Origin: Patescibacteria group bacterium
Lineage (GTDB): Bacteria > Patescibacteriota > Minisyncoccia > Portnoybacterales > GWB1-42-6
Assembly (NCBI GenBank): GCA_018818145.1
Contig: JAHIST010000003.1
Location: 1-13,749, forward strand
Length of the DNA: 13,749 nucleotides
Direction: 5' to 3'
Shown: positions 1 through 5,458 of the stretch, piece after piece
Layout of the letters: each line of letters begins with the position of its first letter
How positions within the stretch are numbered: position 1 is the first letter of the stretch
Position numbers and translations under genes: made by a program
Notes under the pieces: generated by a model
The model's input: only the letters and a program-made list of their open reading frames with translations
What the model was told of the DNA's origin: nothing
Databases searched by the model: none

Positions 1-510
1 GCTCCAAGGATTGATTTCGTCTTTAAAAGTATAGCCCGGTCCGCCCGTGCCGTCGCCTTTTGGGTCGCCGCTCTGAATTACAAAATCCGGCACAACGCGA
101 TGAAATTTCAGCCCGTCATAGAATTTTTTACTGATCAGATCAACAAAGTTGGCCACGGTTTTTGGCGCGTCTTTGGCATATAATTCCAGTTTTATGTTTC
201 CGCGGTCAGTTTCAATAACCGCAATTTTATTTTCGTTTTGCATATTTGGGCTGGCTGATGGATTAATTGAGGGGAAAATTTGAGGCGGCGCGGCGGATTC
301 GGTTGGCTGTGGTGTTTGGCCGGTTTGGGTATTAGAAGCGGTTTTTTGGCTGCCGCCAAAAATGCCCGATAATACATAAATAATTACGCCAAAGATCAGC
401 GCGCCGATAACAATCCCCCAAATTATTTTTTGATTTTTTTGAGATTTTTGCTCTTGTTGTTGCTGCTCCTCTAATTTTCGTTGTTCGCGAAGTTTTTGAA
501 TGCGACCCAT
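1..510 (-). CDS. Membrane-anchored cyclophilin-type peptidyl-prolyl isomerase (3' end cut by window edge)
   Basis: Reading from the ATG at 510 gives 170 codons with no stop before the window edge. The first ~28 residues are charged and Gln-rich. A single hydrophobic helix follows at about 29-51 (begins IIWGIVIGALIFG), then a low-complexity Thr/Gln/Pro/Ser linker to about 90. A cyclophilin domain starts at about residue 95 with TDRGNIKLELYAKDAP, and has FYDGLKFHRVVPDFVIQSGDP and GGPGYTFKDE. The FHR arginine and the IQSGDP loop are the family's active-site and fold signatures. The likely role is cis-trans isomerisation of prolyl bonds in extracytoplasmic proteins, the catalytic domain being outside the membrane (inferred from the anchor). 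The start lies 14 nt after the methyltransferase stop, so the two are probably cotranscribed. No Shine-Dalgarno is visible. The domain's C-terminal part is not in the window. Confidence 0.9.
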   Translation of the reverse strand, partial: MGRIQKLREQRKLEEQQQQEQKSQKNQKIIWGIVIGALIFGVIIYVLSGIFGGSQKTASNTQTGQTPQPTESAAPPQIFPSINPSASPNMQNENKIAVIETDRGNIKLELYAKDAPKTVANFVDLISKKFYDGLKFHRVVPDFVIQSGDPKGDGTGGPGYTFKDEINPWS

Positions 511-512
511 GA

Positions 513-533
513 AATAGTTAATAGTTAATAGTT
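513..533. repeat. Three tandem copies of heptamer AATAGTT spanning the methyltransferase stop codon
   Basis: Three perfect consecutive copies of aatagtt occupy 513-519, 520-526 and 527-533. The block covers the last codons and stop of the methyltransferase gene and most of the gap to the cyclophilin gene. The 7-nt period matches the AT-rich heptamer repeats found inside copA. Confidence 0.85.
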
Positions 534-977
534 TTTAGTTATTTGGTATATTGCTATTCCGAACGCCACGGAAACATTCAAAGACTCTTTTTTTCCGCGC
601 ATCGGGATAAAAATTGTTTCGTCGCAACGTTTTAATATTTCTTTTGAAAACCCGCGTACTTCGTTGCCCATAACCAGCGCTAAAGGAAATTTGGGGTTAC
701 AGCTAAAAATATTTTTGGCTTTTTTGGTTTTCTCCAGCGCTATAATATGATAACCATTTTTTTTCAAATTTTCAATCACTCGCCAAGTTTGCCAAATTCG
801 CTCGTAGGGAATAAAATTTTGGGCGCCCAGAGAGACCTTTTCAAGTTTTGGGTGCGGCGGATGGGCGCTGTAGCCGCCCAAAATTATTTTTGCCACGCCC
901 GCACCGTCAGCCGTGCGGAAAATTGAGCCAATATTGAAAGCGCTGCGGATATTGTGGCAGACGACAACTATTTTCAT
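525..977 (-). CDS. SpoU/TrmH-family RNA 2'-O-methyltransferase (short form)
   Basis: A 150-residue protein with the three SPOUT (TrmH/SpoU) motifs in order: motif 1 near the N-terminus (NIRSAFNIGSIFRTADGAG), motif 2 (LALVMGNEVRGFSKEIL), and motif 3 (FIPMRGKKESLNVSVAFGIA). These build the knotted SAM-binding site and the family's catalytic Asn/Arg positions, so methylation of a ribose 2'-OH in tRNA or rRNA is expected; the target nucleotide cannot be read from sequence. It has no N-terminal substrate-binding extension, unlike RlmB or TrmH, and is close to a minimal SPOUT domain. I chose the ATG at 977, one base past the preceding gene's stop (979-981), because the fold begins at MKIVVVCHNIRS. 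A TTG at 1007 would add ten residues overlapping the upstream gene. Tight spacing on both sides suggests one transcript with its neighbours. Confidence 0.88.
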   Translation of the reverse strand: MKIVVVCHNIRSAFNIGSIFRTADGAGVAKIILGGYSAHPPHPKLEKVSLGAQNFIPYERIWQTWRVIENLKKNGYHIIALEKTKKAKNIFSCNPKFPLALVMGNEVRGFSKEILKRCDETIFIPMRGKKESLNVSVAFGIAIYQITKNY

Positions 978-978
978 T

Positions 979-1389
979 TTAGATGTGTTTTTCAATCTCT
1001 CTTTCAAGCTCTTCTTCTTCTTTTTTTATACTGCTTAATTTTTTCTCAATTTTTTCGAGCAAATTTTTTATATCGTCAACTTTCTCAACTAAGGTTAATG
1101 CTTCTTCCAGCTTGACCTCGGTAATTTTCCGGCGTCCGCGAAAAGAACTGATGATTACTTCGTCGCCGATAGCAATAGCTACCAGCAGGCCGGCGGAAAG
1201 TAAAATTATAATACCAAGCAAAGCCGAAAGCCAGCCGCTGATGCCAAAGCTGTCGGCGATATGCCAAATTCCGCGCCAAGTCAGCACGATTCCGAGGATT
1301 CCTATCAGTGCGTAAATAATCGGCCGATGGCTTAAGCTATGGCGAATTTTATCCTCTAATACATCAAAAAATTTAAGAATTTTTTTCAT
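979..1389 (-). CDS. Small two-helix membrane protein with C-terminal coiled coil, unknown function
   Basis: 136 residues, not recognised as a named family. Two hydrophobic segments are clear: about 24-46 (IIYALIGILGIVLTWRGIW) and about 53-75 (WLSALLGIIILLSAGLLVA). From about 90 to the end the protein is a highly charged heptad-like helix (VEKVDDIKNLLEKIEKKL, then KKEEEELEREIEKH), so a cytoplasmic coiled coil is likely. This layout, a helical hairpin in the membrane plus a coiled-coil tail, suggests a scaffold or oligomerising protein, but no catalytic motif is present and I assign no function. It ends one base before the methyltransferase start, arguing for cotranscription and possibly translational coupling. 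The start is immediately preceded by one of the hairpin repeats (1400-1480). Confidence 0.8.
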   Translation of the reverse strand: MKKILKFFDVLEDKIRHSLSHRPIIYALIGILGIVLTWRGIWHIADSFGISGWLSALLGIIILLSAGLLVAIAIGDEVIISSFRGRRKITEVKLEEALTLVEKVDDIKNLLEKIEKKLSSIKKEEEELEREIEKHI

Positions 1390-1399
1390 TTTTATATAA

Positions 1400-1480
1400 T
1401 TCCCTCTTTTGTAAAGGAGGGCTGAGGAGGATTTTGAATTTCTAAAATCTCCCCTAACCCCTCTTTAACAAAGAGGGGAA
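1400..1480. repeat. Convergent pair of inverted hairpin repeats (REP-like), downstream of fpg
   Basis: Two copies of one ~36-bp element face each other. Copy one is 1400-1435, beginning ttccctc and ending ggatttt. Copy two is 1444-1480 in the opposite orientation, beginning aaaatctcccc and ending gaggggaa. Each copy is a hairpin with CCCTC and GAGGG arms around an AT-rich centre, followed by a purine-rich tail (GGAGGATTTT type). Eight bases separate the copies, so the whole block can also fold as one long palindrome. The same element occurs as a second pair upstream of fpg at 2361-2442. Confidence 0.85.
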
Positions 1481-1484
1481 ACTT

Positions 1485-2354
1485 TTATCTCTGGCACTCG
1501 GGGCAAAAATGCGCCGAGCGGCCACCAATTTTAATCCGCTTAACCCTACCTTTACATTTTACACACTTTTCGTCTTCTCGGCCATAGACCTTAAGGCAGC
1601 GCAGAAAATCGCCTTCGTGGCCAAAAGCGTCAAGATACAAATCAGCCGAAGTTCCTTTTAATTTTATGGCTTGAGCCAGAATTTTTTTGATGTTTTGATA
1701 AATATTTTTGACTTCAGTCGGTTTTAGGTCTTTTATTTTGCGCAAAGGGTGGACTCGGGAGGCAAATAAAATCTCATCTGAATAAATATTGCCGATGCCG
1801 GCGATATTTTTCTGGTCCATTAAAAATTGTTTGATTCTGGCGTTGGGCCGCCGGTCTAGTCGCACCACGAATTTCGCCAGAGTGAAATCTTTATCAAAGG
1901 GTTCCGGTCCAAATTTCTCTTTGGCTAAAAATTCTTCCAAGCCATGCGTTTTTACCAATTTAATGTAGCCAAATTGACGCATATCGTTAAATAAAAGATG
2001 AGAGCCGTCGGAGAAATGAAAAATAATATGTGTGTATTTTCTTAATTTTTGATTTTTGCCCGCCCCGCTTCGCTTGGCGATGCCGGGGATATTTAATTTT
2101 TGATTTTGATATATCAGCTGGCCGGACATCTTTAAATGCACCAACAGACTCCAGTCGTTGTCCAGCCCGATAATTATGATTTTGGCGCGCCGGTCAAATT
2201 CTCTGATTTTTGCGCCCTGCACCGCTTTTTTGAATTCGGCTAACGGCGCTTTGATAATTTTGGGCAGCAAAACTTCTATCTCTTTGATTTTTTTGCTCGT
2301 GGCCAGCAAATTCAGCTGGCGCTTGATTGTTTCAACTTCGGGGAGTTCTGGCAT
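1485..2354 (-). CDS. mutM: Formamidopyrimidine-DNA glycosylase (Fpg/MutM)
   Basis: 289 residues beginning MPELPEVETIKRQL, the invariant Fpg/Nei N-terminus: processing exposes Pro2 as the Schiff-base nucleophile and Glu3 is catalytic. Also visible are the beta-clamp segment LLVHLKMSGQL with its conserved Lys, the helix-two-turn-helix region DQKNIAGIGNIYSDEILF, and a C-terminal zinc finger with cysteines in KCVKCKG and FCPECQR. The enzyme excises 8-oxoguanine and formamidopyrimidines and cleaves the abasic strand. It is longer than the usual ~270 residues, partly because of an insertion between MSGQL and the KYTHIIFHF strand, described at 2042-2107. The start is only 6 nt from a hairpin repeat, whose GAGGAG tail lies about 11 nt upstream of the ATG and could act as a ribosome-binding site. 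Confidence 0.96.
   Translation of the reverse strand: MPELPEVETIKRQLNLLATSKKIKEIEVLLPKIIKAPLAEFKKAVQGAKIREFDRRAKIIIIGLDNDWSLLVHLKMSGQLIYQNQKLNIPGIAKRSGAGKNQKLRKYTHIIFHFSDGSHLLFNDMRQFGYIKLVKTHGLEEFLAKEKFGPEPFDKDFTLAKFVVRLDRRPNARIKQFLMDQKNIAGIGNIYSDEILFASRVHPLRKIKDLKPTEVKNIYQNIKKILAQAIKLKGTSADLYLDAFGHEGDFLRCLKVYGREDEKCVKCKGRVKRIKIGGRSAHFCPECQR
2042..2107. repeat. In-frame palindromic insertion in fpg flanked by 15-bp direct repeats
   Basis: The sequence ttaatttttgatttt occurs at 2042-2056 and identically at 2093-2107. The copies are offset by 51 nt (17 codons), so frame is kept. Between them (2057-2092) is a GC-rich palindromic core with CCCCG/CGGGG arms and an inner TCGC/GCGA hairpin. In the protein this appears as NQKL, then a Gly/Arg/Lys-rich stretch, then NQKL again, in a loop where other Fpg proteins are shorter. 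Confidence 0.7.
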
Positions 2355-2360
2355 AATTAT

Positions 2361-2442
2361 AAAATCTCCTCTAGCCCTCTTTTACAAAGAGGGGAAAAAT
2401 TATTGTTCCCTCCTTTGGAAAAGGAGGGTTAGGGAGGATTTT
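2361..2442. repeat. Divergent pair of inverted hairpin repeats (REP-like), upstream of fpg
   Basis: Two more copies of the element seen at 1400-1480. Positions 2361-2396 (beginning aaaatctcctc, ending gaggggaa) are in one orientation, and 2406-2442 (beginning ttccctcc, ending ggatttt) in the other. Their purine-rich tails point outwards, whereas at 1400-1480 they point inwards. Copy 2361-2396 ends 6 nt before the fpg ATG. Confidence 0.85.
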
Positions 2443-2466
2443 CTTCCATTTTACCTAAAAATTTTC

Positions 2467-2492
2467 AAAAAGAAAACCCCTTTTGGGGCTTA
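2467..2492 (-). terminator. Intrinsic terminator of the putative non-coding RNA
   Basis: On the minus strand, AAGCCCC-AAAA-GGGGTTT forms a stem with a four-base loop, continued by TTTTCTTTTT. The uridine tract is only on the minus-strand side, so it ends leftward transcription from the block at 2470-2961. Confidence 0.75.
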
Positions 2493-2961
2493 AATTGAAA
2501 AAACGAGAAAAATGATGAAAGAACAAATAAGATGCCGAGACGTAGACTTGTCAATAATAAGAGTCTAGCGCAAATCTGCGTCTCGGCTCCGTCATCCCTC
2601 ATAGCGATACACGGTCCCATCCCGTGCCGCCGAAAGAAAGAAAGGTCATTTTACCCTCCTTTGCTTAGCGAAAGCGTGTTATTTTCCGTCGCACCTCGGC
2701 CCCTCTCTCCATTTTCGGAGCGCGATGGCGCAGCCTACGGGGGATGTCTGTACGATCTTCCCGGTCTCGATGACGAATACCATCGGAGATGCTTGATTAG
2801 CCAAATCAAGGCGTGTGGTTGAGTCGTTTCGTCCCTTTGCTCCCTTCGCCGGAACCTGGTTACTTGGAGCTCTTCTTCCTCACAAAATTTTGCCTAATTT
2901 TGAAAAAAGAACTATCCTCCTTTCTTGGCCAGAGTAACTTATCATCCGTGAGGAAAGGATT
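2470..2961 (-). ncRNA. Putative structured non-coding RNA of about 490 nt, family not recognised
   Basis: This gene-free block between copA and fpg is visibly GC-richer than the surrounding intergenic DNA. It is bounded by a near-consensus minus-strand promoter (2968-2996) and a minus-strand terminator (2467-2492). It contains several perfect local stems: GCCGAGACG at 2534-2542 with 2579-2587, with inner TAGACT/AGTCTA at 2543-2548 and 2562-2567; CACGG/CCGTG at 2610-2614 and 2622-2626; CTCC/GGAG at 2707-2720; CTTGATT/AATCAAG at 2792-2798 and 2804-2810; CAAAATT/AATTTTG at 2883-2889 and 2896-2902. No reading frame on the minus strand has a good start and convincing length. I searched by eye for tmRNA, RNase P and SRP RNA signature sequences and found none. 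The ends given are inferred from promoter and terminator. Confidence 0.6.
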
Positions 2962-2967
2962 GATTTA

Positions 2968-2996
2968 ATTATATAAATTTATTAGCTTGCCGTCAA
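2968..2996 (-). promoter_or_regulatory. Near-consensus sigma-70 promoter driving the putative ncRNA
   Basis: On the minus strand, TTGACG (2991-2996) is followed by a 17-nt spacer and a perfect TATAAT (2968-2973). Transcription would start near 2961, heading away from copA, whose stop codon is at 3012. This is one of the best promoter matches in the window and lies where no protein gene follows for about 600 nt. Confidence 0.75.
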
Positions 2997-3011
2997 TCGT
3001 GTTTTCCACAA

Positions 3012-5441
3012 TTATAATTTTATTGGTCTATATCTTTTCATAAGCAGGGCATTGGAAACCACGCTAACGGATGAAAAGGCCATTGCCGCGGCCGCAATTA
3101 TGGGATTTAACAGCCAGCCGGTCAAGGGATATAAAACGCCGGCAGCCACAGGAATTCCAATGACATTATAAAAGAAAGCCCAAAAAAGATTCTGTTTTAT
3201 TTTGGCCATAGTGTAGCGGCTCAAATCAATAGCGGCTATTACATCGCGCAAATCATCTTTGATTAAAACAATTTCGCCCGTTTCCATGGCAATGTCCGTG
3301 CCCGAGCCCAGCGCGATTCCCAAATCTGCCTGCGCCAGCGCCGGCGCGTCGTTAATGCCATCGCCTATCATGGCCACAACCCGCCTTTGACGGGAATTTT
3401 CAATTTTCCAATTTTTAATTTTTAATGAATTTTCAATGTTTAAATTTTCAATTTCTAAACCTTGCTGGAGTTGCTTAATGATATTTGCTTTATCTTGAGG
3501 CAGAACTTCGGCCAAAACTTCATCTATGCCGACCTCTCTGGCAATGGCTTGGCCGACTCGCTTGTTGTCGCCGGTCAGAATTGCCGTCTTTTTGCCCATT
3601 TTATGCAATAGCGCGACTGCTTCTTTTGAATATTCTTTAAGCGTGTCAGCCACCGCTATCAGACCGATAATCGATTCATTTTGAGCTAAAATCATGACTG
3701 TTTTGCCTTGATTTTCAAGGCTGGCAATTTTTTCCTCATAAGGCGCGGGGTCTATTTGATTTTCCGACATTAATTTTCTTGTACCAAGCAAAATCTGTCT
3801 GTCTTGTAGCTTTGCCAAAACGCCTCTGCCCGGAAGCGCTTGAAAATTTTGGACATCGGATAATTCCAATTTTTCTTCTTTTGCTTTATTGACAATGGCT
3901 TGGGCAAGAGGGTGTTCAGAATATCTTTCCACCGACGCGGCAATTTGCAAAACAGTCAATTCGTTTTGTATTTTGGAATTTGCGCTTTGGAATTTGTTTG
4001 TAATTTGTAATTTGTGATTTGTGATTTCCGTAACCGACAAAATGTTGGTTACGATCGGTTCACCTCTCGTTAAAGTTCCAGTTTTATCAAATACCACCAC
4101 GTTTATTTTTTTTGCCATTTCCAGCGCTTTGCCGCTTTTAATCAAAATTCCTTTTTGCGCGCCCAGTCCTGTTCCCATCATGACAGCTGTCGGGGTAGCC
4201 AGTCCTAAGGCGCAAGGGCAGGCAATAATCAGCACCGCCACGAAAACCGTCAGGCTAAAGGAAAGCGGCATGCCCAAGGCAAGCCAGACTAAAAGCGCGA
4301 CTGTCGCAATTCCTATGACAGCCGGAACAAAATAGAAAGAAACCTTGTCGGCCAGAAGCTGGATTGGCGCTTTGGAACCCATAGCGTCTTCAACAATTTT
4401 TATGATTTGGGCGAGCATCGTATCTTTACCCACGCGGGTCGCCCGGAATTTCAAAACGCCGGTTTTGTTGATGGTGGCACCGATAACTTCATCGCCGATT
4501 TTTTTCTCAATCGGAATACTCTCGCCTGTTATCGCTTTTTCATCTACGCCTGAATAGCCGCCTATCACAACGCCGTCTACCGGAATTTTTTCTCCGGGGC
4601 GAACAAGAATAATATATCCTACCTTAACCTGGTCTATCGGTATTTTAACCTCTATATAATTATTCGTTTGTAAATTTAAGTTTGATATTTGGGATTTATT
4701 TGGAAATTGGAAATTGGAAATTGGAAATTTAAGTATTGTTGCCTCTTTGGGTTGCAGGTCCATCAATTTTTTTATCGCCTCGCTGGTCTTGCCTTTAGTT
4801 TTGGCCTCAAGAAATTTGCCCAGCGAAATAAAAATCAAAATTAAAGCCGCACTTTCAAAATAAAGGAAAGTCGGCGCGATTTTGCCGGAAGCCGAAAGAA
4901 TTGCTATTGCCAGGCTGTAAAAATATGCCACCCCCGTGCCGATAAAAATCAGCGAATCCATATTAGGGCGTAGGCGCGCTAAACTTTTTACGCCAGAAGT
5001 CCAGATGTTAAAGCAGGCAAGTATCACTGCCGCCGCCAAAATTGCCTGAATGGGCGCGCCAAAATTTTCAAAAAATTCCGGCATTGGCAGGCCAAAAATA
5101 TCGCCCATGACCATGTAGATTATCGGCAGACCGAAAATTAAAGCCGCCAAAAATCTGTTTCTTTGTTTTTTTATTTCCGATTCTTTTTGGGCCTTATGAA
5201 GGTCGTGCTCGTGCGCGTCCGTCATTTCTATTTCTTCGTTTAATGTATAGCCGATTTTTTTTGCCGCTTCTTGGATCGCGGCCAGCGTTATTTTTGCCGG
5301 GTCAAATTCCAGATACGCTTTTTCATTGGCAAAATTGACATTAATCGAAGACACGCCCTCTTTTTTCTTGAGGGCGTTTTCAATATTTGCGGCGCATGAG
5401 GCACAGTGCATACCGCTAATTTTTAAAATTATTTTAGTCAT
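3012..5441 (-). CDS. copA: Copper(I)-exporting P1B-type ATPase CopA
   Basis: 809 residues. Order of parts: one N-terminal heavy-metal-associated domain with GMHCASC (residues 10-16); transmembrane helices from about 100; actuator domain with TGES (T305-G-E); CPC metal site at 408-410 followed by ALGLATPTA; phosphorylation site DKTGT with Asp452; nucleotide-binding SEHP motif (His510); GDGINDAPAL hinge (from residue 693). The last helices carry YN and MAFSS motifs, which with CPC mark the Cu+ subgroup. It hydrolyses ATP to expel cytosolic Cu+. The gene starts 17 nt after the fusion-protein stop and closes the csoR operon. Three AT-rich heptamer-repeat inserts add roughly 25 residues each at about 236-262, 472-494 and 661-683. 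All keep frame, lie in soluble-domain loops, and leave every catalytic motif intact. Confidence 0.97.
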   Translation of the reverse strand: MTKIILKISGMHCASCAANIENALKKKEGVSSINVNFANEKAYLEFDPAKITLAAIQEAAKKIGYTLNEEIEMTDAHEHDLHKAQKESEIKKQRNRFLAALIFGLPIIYMVMGDIFGLPMPEFFENFGAPIQAILAAAVILACFNIWTSGVKSLARLRPNMDSLIFIGTGVAYFYSLAIAILSASGKIAPTFLYFESAALILIFISLGKFLEAKTKGKTSEAIKKLMDLQPKEATILKFPISNFQFPNKSQISNLNLQTNNYIEVKIPIDQVKVGYIILVRPGEKIPVDGVVIGGYSGVDEKAITGESIPIEKKIGDEVIGATINKTGVLKFRATRVGKDTMLAQIIKIVEDAMGSKAPIQLLADKVSFYFVPAVIGIATVALLVWLALGMPLSFSLTVFVAVLIIACPCALGLATPTAVMMGTGLGAQKGILIKSGKALEMAKKINVVVFDKTGTLTRGEPIVTNILSVTEITNHKLQITNKFQSANSKIQNELTVLQIAASVERYSEHPLAQAIVNKAKEEKLELSDVQNFQALPGRGVLAKLQDRQILLGTRKLMSENQIDPAPYEEKIASLENQGKTVMILAQNESIIGLIAVADTLKEYSKEAVALLHKMGKKTAILTGDNKRVGQAIAREVGIDEVLAEVLPQDKANIIKQLQQGLEIENLNIENSLKIKNWKIENSRQRRVVAMIGDGINDAPALAQADLGIALGSGTDIAMETGEIVLIKDDLRDVIAAIDLSRYTMAKIKQNLFWAFFYNVIGIPVAAGVLYPLTGWLLNPIIAAAAMAFSSVSVVSNALLMKRYRPIKL
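3393..3460. repeat. In-frame AT-rich repeat insert 3 in copA (phosphorylation domain)
   Basis: The stretch carries tandem aattttt heptamers and variants such as attttcaat. It translates into alternating Ile/Glu/Asn/Lys (NIENSLKIKNWKIEN), between the KANIIKQL helix and the VVAMIGDGINDAP strand, where related ATPases have only a few residues. Confidence 0.75.
3961..4028. repeat. In-frame heptamer repeat insert 2 in copA (nucleotide-binding domain)
   Basis: Consecutive heptamers taatttg, taatttg, tgatttg, tgattt are visible around 4000-4026, with related gaatttg units to the left. They translate to EITNHKLQITNKFQ and similar, just before the ASVERYSEHPLAQ motif. Confidence 0.8.
4657..4735. repeat. 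In-frame heptamer repeat insert 1 in copA (start of actuator domain)
   Basis: Four perfect tandem copies of ggaaatt lie at 4702-4729, with further AT-rich sequence to 4657. They translate as KFPISNFQFPNKSQISN in the loop between LMDLQPKEATI and IEVKIPIDQVKVG, where family members usually have a short turn. Confidence 0.85.
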
Positions 5442-5458
5442 TGTATTATAAAATAAAG

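Noticed and set aside
192..377. Minus-strand 61-codon open frame
   Set aside because: A frame shadow of the cyclophilin gene; the correct frame gives the anchor and the cyclophilin domain from the ATG at 510.
978..1007. Upstream TTG start for the methyltransferase
   Set aside because: It would overlap the preceding gene by 29 nt and add residues outside the SPOUT fold; the ATG at 977 fits both the family and the gene junction.
2532..2822. Plus-strand 96-codon open frame in the copA-fpg spacer
   Set aside because: It runs antisense to the promoter-terminator unit, has no ribosome-binding site or promoter on its strand, and its sequence has no recognisable protein character; the open frame is a by-product of GC-richer structured sequence.
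2679..2881. Minus-strand open frame inside the putative RNA with a somewhat protein-like translation (SPMVFVIETGKIVQTSPVG)
   Set aside because: The only ATG (2783) leaves about 34 codons, there is no Shine-Dalgarno, and the frame crosses several hairpins. Kept in mind as the main alternative to a non-coding RNA.
2470..2961. Identification of the RNA block as tmRNA, RNase P RNA or SRP RNA
   Set aside because: No GAGGAAAGTCC or ACAGAA-type RNase P motif, no tRNA-like 3' end, T-arm or tag ending in LAA for tmRNA, and no GGAAGCAGC-type SRP loop were seen on either strand.
4702..4729. Tandem repeats considered as a CRISPR array
   Set aside because: The units are 7 nt with no spacers; the same holds for 513-533 and the other copA inserts.
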